Shown in pieces: positions 34,981 to 43,543 of a DNA stretch of 64,000 nucleotides (within the stretch, counting starts at the first letter, position 1; every line of letters begins with the position of its first letter). Under the pieces are notes generated by a model that worked only from the letters and a program-made list of their open reading frames with translations, was not told the origin of the DNA and did no database searches. Location of the stretch: positions 496,001-560,000 of the forward strand of contig NZ_FYDD01000004.1 in the NCBI RefSeq assembly GCF_900186585.1, given 5' to 3'. A program made the position numbers and the translations under genes. This DNA is from Massiliimalia timonensis. GTDB taxonomy: Bacteria; Bacillota; Clostridia; Oscillospirales; Ruminococcaceae.

Positions 34981-36090
34981 ATGGCATCCTATGATTATTT
35001 AATTGTCGGCGCGGGCCTTTTCGGGGGCGTTTTTGCACAGCAGGCAGTACAAAACGGGAAAACATGCCTGGTGGTGGAACGCCGTGCAAAAATCGGCGGG
35101 AATGTGGCGTGCGACGTTGTGGAGGGGATCGACGTCCATACCTATGGGGCGCATATTTTCCACACGCATCATGATAGGGTTTGGGATTATGTCAACCGGT
35201 TTGTAACGTTTAATCACTATATCAATTCCCCAGTCGCCAACTACCGTGGGGAACTGTATAATATGCCCTTTAATATGAATACATTCCATGCGATGTGGGG
35301 GGTAAACACCCCGAAAGAGGCAAAAGAAAAAATAGAAGCGCAGTGCGCCGCAATCACCGGGGAGCCAAGGAATTTGGAAGAGCAGGCCATCCGGCTGGTG
35401 GGAAAGGATATTTATACCAAGTTGGTGAAAGGGTACACAGAAAAACAGTGGGGACGAGACTGCAAAGATCTGCCGGCCTTTATTATTCGCCGGCTTCCGG
35501 TGCGGTACACCTTTGACAACAATTATTTTAACGACCCGCATCAGGGCATCCCCGTCGAGGGGTATAACGCTCTGTTTGAAAAGCTGTTTGAGGGCTGCGA
35601 CATCATTCTGGAAACAGATTTTTTACAGGACCGGGAAAGATGGACCAGCCAGGCGGAGCGGGTGGTGTACACCGGTACGATCGACTCTTATTTTGATTAC
35701 TGTTACGGCGCCTTGGAATACCGAAGCCTGCGTTTTGAAACCGAGGTGTTGGACACGGATAATTTCCAAGGGGTAGCTGTCGTCAACTATACCGATCGAG
35801 AAACGCCTTATACCCGGATCATTGAGCACAAGCATTTTGCCTTTGGAACACAGCCCAAAACGGTGATCAGCAGGGAATATCCCAGCGAGTGGAAACTGGG
35901 GATGGAGCCGTATTATCCGGTGAATGACGAAAGGAACCAGAAGCTGTATCAGAAATATAAGGAGCTGGCAGAAAAAGAAAACAATGTCTTATTTGGGGGA
36001 CGGCTGGCAGAGTATCGTTACTATGATATGGATGCTGTGGTCTTTTCAGCCCTCACAGCGGCGAAAAAAGAATTTGGGATGGTCAAGTAA
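34981..36090 (+). CDS. glf: UDP-galactopyranose mutase
   Basis: A 369-residue flavoenzyme that interconverts UDP-galactopyranose and UDP-galactofuranose, the donor for galactofuranose-containing glycans. The FAD-binding DYLIVGAGLFGGVFAQQA is at the N-terminus, RRAKIGGNV and GAHIFHTHHDRVW are UGM motifs, and YTEKQWGRDCKDLP includes the conserved substrate loop. GGAGAAG sets the ATG at 34981. It is followed 12 bases later by a GT2 gene, suggesting synthesis of a Galf-bearing surface polymer. Confidence 0.95.
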   Translation: MASYDYLIVGAGLFGGVFAQQAVQNGKTCLVVERRAKIGGNVACDVVEGIDVHTYGAHIFHTHHDRVWDYVNRFVTFNHYINSPVANYRGELYNMPFNMNTFHAMWGVNTPKEAKEKIEAQCAAITGEPRNLEEQAIRLVGKDIYTKLVKGYTEKQWGRDCKDLPAFIIRRLPVRYTFDNNYFNDPHQGIPVEGYNALFEKLFEGCDIILETDFLQDRERWTSQAERVVYTGTIDSYFDYCYGALEYRSLRFETEVLDTDNFQGVAVVNYTDRETPYTRIIEHKHFAFGTQPKTVISREYPSEWKLGMEPYYPVNDERNQKLYQKYKELAEKENNVLFGGRLAEYRYYDMDAVVFSALTAAKKEFGMVK

Positions 36091-36102
36091 ACGGAGGATA
36101 GC

Positions 36103-37164
36103 ATGGCACAGGAGATTAAGATCAGCGTAATCATGCCGGTATATAATGTAGAACAGTTTGTGGGAAAGGCGATCGAAAGCATCCAAAATCAAACCTTGAA
36201 AGAATTTGAATTTTTGATCGTCGATGACGGGACGCCGGACCAGAGCGGGAAGATCTGCGACGAATATGCGCAGAAAGACCCGCGCATTCAGGTGTTCCAT
36301 AAGGAAAACGGCGGGGCGCCCAGTGCAAGGAACCTGGCGATCGACCGGGCGCGGGGAAAATACATGTACTTTATGGATTCAGACGACTGGGCGGAGCCAA
36401 CCATGCTGGAGGATATGTACCGCCTTGCGGAAGAACACCATGCCCAGCTGGTAGTAGCAGGGTTTTACATTGAAACCTATTATAATGATACGGAATATGT
36501 CACCACAGAACTGTCCTGCCCGGACCGGGTGTTTCAGACCCAGCGGGAGTTCCGGGAGAACGCATACCAGTTGTTTGACAAAAATCTGCTGTACACTCCT
36601 TGGAACAAGCTGTTTTTGTCTCAATATTTGTTAGACAACGGTCTGCGGTTCCCGCAGACTTGGATGGACGATTTTCCCTTCAACCTAATGGTGATCCGGG
36701 AAGTGGAAAGGGTAGTTGTCACGTCAAAGAAATACTATCATTTTATGCGGGCACGGGCAGAGTCGGAAACCGCGCGTTACCGTGACGACCTGTATCCCAA
36801 GCGGGAGGAAGAGCACAGTTGGATGCTGGACCTGTATGGCCATTGGCAGGTCAGCAATGAGCCAAGTATGGAAATGGTGTCGCGCCGGTACATAGAACGG
36901 GTCATTGGCTGCCTTGAAAATGTGACGAACGTAAACTGTACTTTGGACCGGAAAGGATGCCGCGCCGCGATTCGTGAGATCATTCGGAATCCCCGTGTCA
37001 GCGAAGCTTTAAAAACAGCAAGGCCCCGTTCGGCCTACATGAAGCTGATGCTGCTTCCGGTGCGCTGGAAAAACGTGACGCTTTGCTATTACGAAGGGAA
37101 AGTCATTTCATGGGTCAAGACCAAAAATGTAAAGATGTTTGCAAAGCTAAAGGCCGGCAGGTGA
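36103..37164 (+). CDS. Family 2 glycosyltransferase
   Basis: A 353-residue GT2 enzyme with GT-A fold. The N-terminus is SVIMPVYNVEQFVGKAIESI, nucleotide binding is in FLIVDDGTPDQS, and YFMDSDDWAEP holds the DXD metal motif. There is no strong transmembrane segment; C-terminal basic and hydrophobic helices may bind the membrane. It is coupled to glf. Donor and acceptor cannot be read from sequence, but galactofuranosyl or galactosyl transfer is a fair guess from context. Confidence 0.88.
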   Translation: MAQEIKISVIMPVYNVEQFVGKAIESIQNQTLKEFEFLIVDDGTPDQSGKICDEYAQKDPRIQVFHKENGGAPSARNLAIDRARGKYMYFMDSDDWAEPTMLEDMYRLAEEHHAQLVVAGFYIETYYNDTEYVTTELSCPDRVFQTQREFRENAYQLFDKNLLYTPWNKLFLSQYLLDNGLRFPQTWMDDFPFNLMVIREVERVVVTSKKYYHFMRARAESETARYRDDLYPKREEEHSWMLDLYGHWQVSNEPSMEMVSRRYIERVIGCLENVTNVNCTLDRKGCRAAIREIIRNPRVSEALKTARPRSAYMKLMLLPVRWKNVTLCYYEGKVISWVKTKNVKMFAKLKAGR

Positions 37165-37201
37165 TCATTCTGTCGGCTTTTGCCGTATCAAGGAGGATAC
37201 G

Positions 37202-38185
37202 ATGAAAACCAAAGACACTATTTTAGAGCTGCTGCTTAGAAACGCCGGCCAGTTCATATCAGGCGAGGAGATCAGCGAGCGCCTCGGCGTTTCCCGTGCC
37301 GCGGTCTGGAAAGCGGTGAATGCGCTGCGGGAGGACGGATACGAAGTCAAGGCAGTCACTCGGAAGGGCTATGCGCTGCAGGAGCCGAAGGGCGGTTTTA
37401 TATCAGCCGAATGGCTGAGGCAGAAATGCGAAGGCCAATATATTGGAAATGAAATTTTGGTGCTGGAGCAGGTGGACTCTACCAATTCCTATGCGAAACA
37501 GATGGCGGAGCAGCCCGGCCATGACGGCGCCGTGATTCTGGCAAAGCGGCAGATGCACGGGAAAGGGCGTCTTTACCGGCATTTTTATTCCCCCACCGAG
37601 GAGGGCGTTTACCTGAGCGTTATCTTAAAGCCGGACATTCATTTGAAGGATCTTCCGCTGCTGACTCTGACTGCGTCGTTCAGTGTTTTGCAGGCAGTTG
37701 AGGAACTGTGCGGGATCAGCTTGCAGGTGAAGTGGCCTAACGACCTTGTTTGGGAGCGCAAAAAGATCTGCGGTATTTTAACAGAAAGCCTGTTGGAAAC
37801 GGAAACCGGCCGGGTGCAGTCGGTGGTGGTAGGGATCGGCTTTAATTTAAACCACCATGGGTTTCCGGACGAATTGCAGGAGATCGCCTGTTCCCTGTAT
37901 CAGATTACGGGAAAAAGCTGGAACCGAGAGAAACTTGCGGTTCTAATTTTAAAATATCTGGATCGGCTGCTTCAGGCTGGCTGGTACCGTACAAACCGCA
38001 AGGAGCTGATTGCTCAGTATCGGAAGCATTTGGGCTTTTTGGGGAAGGAGGTATCTATTCTTTTCCCGAAGCAGACGGTGAATGCCAAGGTGCTGGATGT
38101 AACAGAAGACGGAGGACTTCTGATTCAGGAAAACGGGAAATCAAAATCAGTGATCTACAGCGGCGAATTGAAAATAAAATGGTAA
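37202..38185 (+). CDS. birA: Bifunctional biotin ligase / biotin operon repressor
   Basis: A 327-residue BirA. The N-terminal winged helix (about 1-60, with SGEEISERLGVSRAAVWKAV) binds DNA, and the catalytic domain contains ANGKGRLY-like loop MHGKGRLYRHFYSP, KWPNDLVW and GIGFNLN; a C-terminal SH3-like domain completes it. It should biotinylate carrier proteins and, as biotinyl-AMP complex, repress biotin genes. AAGGAGG precedes the ATG. No biotin synthesis gene or operator was recognised nearby. It duplicates the catalytic role of the short enzyme at 8163-8909. Confidence 0.93.
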   Translation: MKTKDTILELLLRNAGQFISGEEISERLGVSRAAVWKAVNALREDGYEVKAVTRKGYALQEPKGGFISAEWLRQKCEGQYIGNEILVLEQVDSTNSYAKQMAEQPGHDGAVILAKRQMHGKGRLYRHFYSPTEEGVYLSVILKPDIHLKDLPLLTLTASFSVLQAVEELCGISLQVKWPNDLVWERKKICGILTESLLETETGRVQSVVVGIGFNLNHHGFPDELQEIACSLYQITGKSWNREKLAVLILKYLDRLLQAGWYRTNRKELIAQYRKHLGFLGKEVSILFPKQTVNAKVLDVTEDGGLLIQENGKSKSVIYSGELKIKW

Positions 38186-38233
38186 AACTTTTGCTTTTTA
38201 CTGAGTTTCTCTGATAAAGTTGTAAATTAAATA

Positions 38234-38262
38234 TTGCTATTTTAAATCCTATCTGTTAAAAT
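38234..38262 (+). promoter_or_regulatory. Candidate promoter of the NSS transporter gene
   Basis: TTGCTA (38234-38239) and TAAAAT (38257-38262) are 17 bases apart, 43 bases before the start codon. Confidence 0.5.
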
Positions 38263-38305
38263 ATATTTATCTGTTTACTTATATGACGATTAGGAGGTTA
38301 TTTTG

Positions 38306-39901
38306 ATGTCTAAGCATCAGACAACGCAGGACGGCTGGGGCTCCAAGCTCGGTTTGATCCTGGCAATGGCCGGTAATGCCGTTGGTTTGGGAAACTTCTG
38401 GAAATTCCCATATATGGCAGCCGGAAACGGCGGCGGCGCATTTATGATCCCTTATTTTATTGCGCTTCTGTTATTGGGGTTCCCCATTATGGTTATGGAA
38501 TGGCAGACCGGGCGGTTTGGCGGAGAAAAGGATGAACATACTATTGGCCCGATGCTTTATTTGCAGGCGCGTCAAAGGCTAAAGCCGAAAACCGCATTAA
38601 AGATCGGTGCGATCAGCGGCGGACTTTGCTTTGCGATCACCTTGCTGATCAACTCCTACTATACCCATATCGTCGGCTGGACGCTCAACTATTCGGTGAT
38701 GTCCTTTACCGGAGATTATATGTCTGCTAGCGTGGACATGAAAGATTTGTTTGTTAATAATATTTCAGATCCGGTCAGGGTGTTTGTGTTCTGGATCATT
38801 GCGCTGGTGCTTTTGGCCTATGTGGTATCCCGCGGGATCGGCGGGGGAATTGAAAAGTGGGCGAAGGTTATGATGCCTGCTTTATATCTGTTTGCTATTG
38901 TTTTAGTAGTTACGGCTCTAACAACGGGAAGTCCTAAAAATCCTGACTGGTCGGCGTTAAAAGGGCTAAACTTTGTTTGGAACCCAGACTTCAGCAAGCT
39001 GACCTGGGGCGGTACGATGGCGGCCTGCGGGCAGATCTTCTACTCGCTTTCCATTGGTATGGGCTTGATTTGCCACTTTGCTTCTTATTTAAAGAAAGAA
39101 GACGACGTTGTAGTTTCTTCTGTAGCAACTGTTGCGCTGAACGAATTTGCGGAAATCATTTTGGCGGCGTCTATCGTTATCCCGATTGGGTACGCTTATC
39201 TGGGGCAGGAAGTACTGGAAAGCGCAGGGCCATCCCTGACCTTTATCACCCTACCGAATGCATTCCGTGACATGCCGCTGGGGCAGTTCTTCGGAGGCTT
39301 GTGGTTCCTGCTGCTCTTCTTCGCAGGGTTCACCTCTTCCATGGCGCTGTACAGCTACGTTACAAAATTCTTGTCCGAGATTGCAAATATTTCACAGAAA
39401 AAGGCATCTTGGATCATTATGGGCTGTTTTGTGCTGATCGGGTTCCCTGTTGCATTGGAAACGATCCTCAACAAATCCGGCGCTACCTATTACTTTGACG
39501 AGTTGGACTTGTGGATCGGTCAGTACTTCCTTTTGATTCTGGGCTTGATCGAGGTAATTGTTTACACCCGCTTTATTTCTATTCGTCAGCAGATGCGGCT
39601 GAATGAAGGGGCGTTGGCGAAACTTCCAAAACCGTTCTTTACCATTTTGCTCAAATATATTACCCCGCTGATGTTGATCATCGTGCTGACCGCGGCAACG
39701 ATCGAGCGGATCAACAGCGGCGCGATGGCGTTGATCCCGAAAGGCGATGACGGAAGCGTCGACCCGATGCGGGTTTTCTGGGTGAACCTGGCCAGGGTCG
39801 TTATGATCGCGGTATTTGTAGTTGCTACGATCTTTACCAACCGGTATATTAAGCGGAAATATGCAGGGGAACTGTCGGCAAATGTGCCGGTACAGGAATA
39901 A
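38306..39901 (+). CDS. Neurotransmitter:sodium symporter (NSS) family transporter
   Basis: A 531-residue Na+-coupled amino-acid transporter of the SNF/NSS family. SKLGLILAMAGNAVGLGNFW, KFPYMAAGNGGGAFMIPY in helix 1 holds sodium and substrate residues; about 12 hydrophobic helices are visible. ATG at 38306 has AGGAGG eight bases upstream, while the TTG just before it is less suitable. The next gene, 14 bases downstream, is a 37-codon MetS-like small subunit, so the substrate may be methionine or alanine-like, as in the MetPS system of corynebacteria. Confidence 0.9.
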   Translation: MSKHQTTQDGWGSKLGLILAMAGNAVGLGNFWKFPYMAAGNGGGAFMIPYFIALLLLGFPIMVMEWQTGRFGGEKDEHTIGPMLYLQARQRLKPKTALKIGAISGGLCFAITLLINSYYTHIVGWTLNYSVMSFTGDYMSASVDMKDLFVNNISDPVRVFVFWIIALVLLAYVVSRGIGGGIEKWAKVMMPALYLFAIVLVVTALTTGSPKNPDWSALKGLNFVWNPDFSKLTWGGTMAACGQIFYSLSIGMGLICHFASYLKKEDDVVVSSVATVALNEFAEIILAASIVIPIGYAYLGQEVLESAGPSLTFITLPNAFRDMPLGQFFGGLWFLLLFFAGFTSSMALYSYVTKFLSEIANISQKKASWIIMGCFVLIGFPVALETILNKSGATYYFDELDLWIGQYFLLILGLIEVIVYTRFISIRQQMRLNEGALAKLPKPFFTILLKYITPLMLIIVLTAATIERINSGAMALIPKGDDGSVDPMRVFWVNLARVVMIAVFVVATIFTNRYIKRKYAGELSANVPVQE

Positions 39902-39915
39902 GGAGGAATATCAAT

Positions 39916-40029
39916 ATGGACTTAACGATTGGCGCATTGATCTTCCTGATCGTTGTTTGGGTAGTGGTGTTAGGCGCTGTAGGGATCTCGATGAAGATGA
40001 TCCTTTCGAAAGACAAAAAGAATAAATAA
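39916..40029 (+). CDS. MetS-like NSS small subunit (37 residues)
   Basis: A 37-codon gene with AGGAGG (39902-39906) nine bases before its ATG. The product is one hydrophobic helix (about 6-24, beginning IGALIFLIVVWVVVLGAVG) with a basic, Lys-rich tail ending KDKKNK. This matches the short MetS-type subunits encoded after bacterial NSS transporters, such as MetPS in corynebacteria. It was found by reading between the flanking genes. Confidence 0.85.
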   Translation: MDLTIGALIFLIVVWVVVLGAVGISMKMILSKDKKNK

Positions 40030-40049
40030 ACGAATGATTGGAATTGGGT

Positions 40050-40742
40050 ATGAAAAACGAAGAGTTGATTGAGGTTTTGGGCGAACTGACCCAAAGGATG
40101 GAGGAATCCGATCTGCTGGGCAGCGGAAAGGCACGGCTGGTCCGTACTGTTCATGAGCTTCAGGTGGATTTTGCTTCTTTAGATGTGCCGAAAAGGTTTG
40201 ATGAGGTATACCGTTCCCTGATCAGCAAGGGTAGAAAACTGTTGACTTATTACCGCGTGGATGCGGACTCCAAAGAGTTACAGGACAAAACCAAATATTA
40301 TGTAGGGTACCTGCATGCCGCATACGGGGACTTTACCGGCCAGGTCAAAAATATCCAGCCCTTTTACCGCTTGTTTTTACTTTGCTCGATCCTTTTTATG
40401 ATCCTATCCCCCATGTATTTGACGCCGATTTTTTCCATTATCTTTATTATACCGATCGCGTTGGCGATGAAGGGTGTAAAGCAGCGGATCCGCAGCGGGT
40501 ACTGGCTGGCGATGCTGATCGTACCGGTATCTATTATGACCGCGGTAATGTGGGTGCGAAATGGAGTTTATGTGCTGGGGAATTTTTCTCAGGCAGTGGC
40601 GCAGAACATGGAAAGTTCCGGCATGGGGCAGACCTTTTCTACTGTATTAACAGTTGCCTGCCCAATTTTAGGCTCGGTCCTGATGGTGCTGTCAATTCTG
40701 CTGCTCATTCAGGGATATAAAGTCAGAAAATTATTTGTATAG
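40050..40742 (+). CDS. Uncharacterised membrane protein
   Basis: A 230-residue protein with a hydrophilic, helical N-terminal half (about 1-105, MKNEELIEVLGELTQRMEES) followed by four hydrophobic helices (about 106-121, 124-139, 148-163 and 205-225). No family was recognised. The ribosome binding site is weak. It lies 20 bases after the small subunit of the NSS transporter and may be co-transcribed with it. Confidence 0.7.
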   Translation: MKNEELIEVLGELTQRMEESDLLGSGKARLVRTVHELQVDFASLDVPKRFDEVYRSLISKGRKLLTYYRVDADSKELQDKTKYYVGYLHAAYGDFTGQVKNIQPFYRLFLLCSILFMILSPMYLTPIFSIIFIIPIALAMKGVKQRIRSGYWLAMLIVPVSIMTAVMWVRNGVYVLGNFSQAVAQNMESSGMGQTFSTVLTVACPILGSVLMVLSILLLIQGYKVRKLFV

Positions 40743-40744
40743 CC

Positions 40745-40780
40745 GGAAAACACACTGTCCTTGACGGTGTGTTTTCCTTT
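40745..40780 (+). terminator. Stem-loop before the glycerate kinase gene
   Basis: A 15-bp stem with one wobble pair (40745-40759 with 40763-40777) is followed by TTTAG. The short T-run suggests a weak terminator or an mRNA-stabilising hairpin between the membrane protein and glycerate kinase genes. Confidence 0.6.
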
Positions 40781-40796
40781 AGGGAGGAAAACAATC

Positions 40797-41927
40797 ATGC
40801 AGCGATTTATTATCATTCCAGATTCCTTTAAAGGAACGATCAGCTCTATTGAGATCTGTGAGATCATCAAGCAAAAAGCACAGTTGATTTTTCCGGATTG
40901 CGATGTGGTGACTCTTCCAGTTGCAGATGGCGGGGAAGGAACGGTGGATTGCTTTTTGCAGGCAATGCCCGGTGAAAAGGTGTCCTGTCAGGTGACCGGT
41001 CCATGGTTTGAACAGGTCGACAGCTTTTATGGAATATTTGGGAAAACCGCGGTCATCGAAATGGCTGCCGCGGCCGGGCTTCCGATGGTGGAGGACCGGA
41101 AAGACCCGTCTAAAACCACGACTTATGGCGTTGGGGAACTGATGAAGCATGCCATGGAACACGGTGCGACCGAGATCGTGCTGGGGATGGGCGGAAGCTG
41201 CACCACAGATGGCGGCTGTGGTTGTGCTGCTGCCTTGGGCGCAAAATTCTACCGGGAGGACGGTTCTGAGTTTGTTCCAGTGGGAGAAAACCTGGATCAG
41301 ATTGCCAGGGTCGATCTTCAGGAAGTGGAAAAACTGTGTAAAGGGGTCTCCATTACAGCAATGTGTGATGTGGAGAATCCAATGTACGGTTCCCGCGGGG
41401 CAGCTTACGTGTTTGGCCCGCAGAAAGGGGCAGGCCCAAGAATGGTGGAAATGCTGGACCAGAACCTGAAAGCACTGGCAAAGATCATGGAAGAACAACT
41501 AGGGCTGGCTGGCCTGCCGCAGCAGGAGGGTGCTGGGGCAGCCGGGGCGTTTGGCGCCGGAGCAGTAGCGTTTTTGGAGGCTAAACTAAATTCTGGGATC
41601 GAAACGGTACTGGATCACGTTCATTTTGATGAGCATTTGAAAACAGCAGACGCAGTATTTACCGGAGAGGGCCGCTTTGATTCCCAATCTCTAGACGGAA
41701 AGGTGATCAGCGGGGTAGCGCGCAGAACAAAGGCGGCGGAAATTCCGCTGTATGTTATTGCCGGGGACTTGGCACGGGACATCCCGGATGCCTACAGCCG
41801 GGGCGTCACCGCGATGTTCAGCATCAACCGCAACGCGATTCCCTTTGAGGAAGCGAAAAAACACAGCAAAGAGGATCTTGCCTTTATGGCAGAAAATATA
41901 TTCCGCCTGATGCGCGGGGGAAAATAG
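40797..41927 (+). CDS. Glycerate kinase (GarK/GlxK type)
   Basis: A 376-residue class I/II-type glycerate kinase that phosphorylates D-glycerate. IIPDSFKGTISSIEI at the N-terminus, PVADGGEGTVDCF, and TGEGRFDSQSLDGKVISGVA are the family signatures. ATG at 40797 has GGGAGG upstream. It is followed by a terminator. The donated phosphate position (2- or 3-) varies among enzymes and is not shown here. Confidence 0.92.
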   Translation: MQRFIIIPDSFKGTISSIEICEIIKQKAQLIFPDCDVVTLPVADGGEGTVDCFLQAMPGEKVSCQVTGPWFEQVDSFYGIFGKTAVIEMAAAAGLPMVEDRKDPSKTTTYGVGELMKHAMEHGATEIVLGMGGSCTTDGGCGCAAALGAKFYREDGSEFVPVGENLDQIARVDLQEVEKLCKGVSITAMCDVENPMYGSRGAAYVFGPQKGAGPRMVEMLDQNLKALAKIMEEQLGLAGLPQQEGAGAAGAFGAGAVAFLEAKLNSGIETVLDHVHFDEHLKTADAVFTGEGRFDSQSLDGKVISGVARRTKAAEIPLYVIAGDLARDIPDAYSRGVTAMFSINRNAIPFEEAKKHSKEDLAFMAENIFRLMRGGK

Positions 41928-41937
41928 CGTCGAAAAG

Positions 41938-41974
41938 AAATGTCAGGATACTTCGGTATTCTGACATTTTTTTT
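41938..41974 (+). terminator. Terminator of the glycerate kinase gene
   Basis: A 14-bp stem with one wobble (41938-41951 with 41956-41969) is followed by a T-run. Confidence 0.85.
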
Positions 41975-42076
41975 GTGTCTTTTTTTATATAATAACAGGG
42001 AAGCGGGAAAAACTGATACAAAGTGATATAAAATTAAAAAATATTACAAATAGTATAAAAGAAAGGACTTGATATT

Positions 42077-42382
42077 GTGGTGAAATTGGAGGAACAGGAG
42101 AAAGAACTGACCGCCTTTTTAAGCGGAGATATTGACCACCATACTGCGAAAGAAATCAGGGAAGCGATCGACCTAAAAGCGGAACAATGCCGGCCGGAAC
42201 AGCTGATCTTAGATTTTAAAGACGTTACCTTTATGGACAGCAGTGGGATCGGCCTGGTTATGGGCAGGTATAAGCTGATGAAAGAGCTGGGCGGCAGCGT
42301 AACAGTTGTGCATGTGTCCGCCCATATCCGTAAAGTGATGATCCTTGCCGGGCTGGACAAGCTTGCTGTGATTCAAAAATAA
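42077..42382 (+). CDS. spoIIAA: Anti-sigma F factor antagonist SpoIIAA
   Basis: A 101-residue STAS protein. In the forespore, dephosphorylated SpoIIAA binds SpoIIAB and frees sigma-F. The phosphorylation site is Ser55 in FKDVTFMDSSGIGLV, matching Ser58 of Bacillus. The gene starts with GTG at 42077 (GAAAGGA nine bases upstream) or the adjacent in-frame GTG. First gene of the complete spoIIA operon. I could not recognise a clear sigma-H promoter upstream. Confidence 0.93.
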   Translation: MVKLEEQEKELTAFLSGDIDHHTAKEIREAIDLKAEQCRPEQLILDFKDVTFMDSSGIGLVMGRYKLMKELGGSVTVVHVSAHIRKVMILAGLDKLAVIQK

Positions 42383-42398
42383 GGAAAGGGAAATCAAA

Positions 42399-42842
42399 AT
42401 GAAAGTTGTCAACGAAGCAAATTTAAACTTTTTAAGCCGTTCATCCAATGAAAGCTACGCCAGAATCGCGACTGCCGGTTTTTTTACACAGCTGGACCCG
42501 ACGGTGGATGAAATCAGCGATATTAAGACCGCTGTGTCTGAAGCAGTTACTAACTGTATTGTACATGCGTACCGAGACACCTTGGGCAAAATTTATTTGA
42601 CTGTCCGGATTCTGGAAGACCGCACAGCCTACATAAAAATCCGGGACCGCGGCTGCGGCATCCCAGATGTCAAACAAGCAATGGAGCCTATGTTTACCAC
42701 CGCCGCCCAAGAAGAACGTGCGGGCTTGGGCTTTGCCGTGATGCAGGCGTTTATGGATAAGGTAACGGTGCGTTCTAACCCGGGAAAAGGAACGACCGTT
42801 ACAATGGTAAAAAAATTGCAGTCACGGGGGGAGCATGACTAA
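42399..42842 (+). CDS. spoIIAB: Anti-sigma F factor and serine kinase SpoIIAB
   Basis: A 147-residue GHKL-fold kinase. EAVTNCIVHAY is the N-box, DRGCGIPD the G1 box, and ERAGLGFAVM the G2 region. SpoIIAB holds sigma-F inactive and phosphorylates SpoIIAA. Second gene of the operon, it overlaps sigF by eight bases, consistent with coupled translation. Confidence 0.95.
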   Translation: MKVVNEANLNFLSRSSNESYARIATAGFFTQLDPTVDEISDIKTAVSEAVTNCIVHAYRDTLGKIYLTVRILEDRTAYIKIRDRGCGIPDVKQAMEPMFTTAAQEERAGLGFAVMQAFMDKVTVRSNPGKGTTVTMVKKLQSRGEHD

Positions 42843-43506
42843 ATCAAAGGCGGAGCGGGATGCTTATGTGGAGCAGAATCTAGGGTTAGTGCATCTTTGC
42901 GTGAAGCGCTTTAAAGGGCGCGGCATCGAATATGACGACCTATATTCTGCGGGCTGTGTGGGGCTTATCAAAGCGATCGACGCCTTTGATGAGTCAAGAG
43001 GCGTACAGCTTTCCACCTATGCGGTGCCGGTGATTTTGGGCGAGATCAAGCGCCTGTTCCGGGATGGGGGCGCGATCAAGGTGAGCCGGAGCCTGAAAGA
43101 ACTTTCGCTGAAGGTAGTCCGTGAAAAGGAAAACTTTACAAAAATCCACTCGAGAGAACCGCAGCTGTCTGAGCTAAGCGAGATTTTAGGCGCACCGGAA
43201 GAGGATATTGTGGAGGCGCTGAATGTCAGCAGCCCGCCGGTATCCCTGACCGAGGACGATGATTCCGGGGAGGGCAGACAGTTGGATGTGCGGGTGGAAA
43301 ACCACGAGGAACGCATTTCTGAACTGCTGTCCTTAAAAGAGGTGGTGAACCATCTGGAAACTAGGGATCGGCGGCTTATCATGCTGCGGTACCTGCGGGG
43401 AAAAACCCAGACAGAGACTGCCAAGGAACTGGGGATGACGCAGGTACAGGTTTCCCGGCGGGAAAAAAAGATATTGACGATGCTGCGGGAAAAATTATTA
43501 GAATAA
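42835..43506 (+). CDS. sigF: RNA polymerase sporulation sigma factor sigma-F
   Basis: A 223-residue early forespore sigma factor, SpoIIAC. Regions 2.1-2.4 (VEQNLGLVHLCVKRFKGRG to QLSTYAVPVILGEIKRLFR), 3 and 4 (KTQTETAKELGMTQVQVSRR) are complete. It directs transcription of early forespore genes after septation. Its ATG lies in the end of spoIIAB, showing translational coupling. Confidence 0.95.
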   Translation: MTKSKAERDAYVEQNLGLVHLCVKRFKGRGIEYDDLYSAGCVGLIKAIDAFDESRGVQLSTYAVPVILGEIKRLFRDGGAIKVSRSLKELSLKVVREKENFTKIHSREPQLSELSEILGAPEEDIVEALNVSSPPVSLTEDDDSGEGRQLDVRVENHEERISELLSLKEVVNHLETRDRRLIMLRYLRGKTQTETAKELGMTQVQVSRREKKILTMLREKLLE

Positions 43507-43543
43507 AAGAAGTGCCGGGGAAATTTTCCCGACACTTCTTTTA
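43505..43543. terminator. Bidirectional terminator between sigF and folC
   Basis: An inverted repeat of about 18 bp with two mismatches (43505-43522 with 43526-43543) is flanked by A and T runs. Confidence 0.8.
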
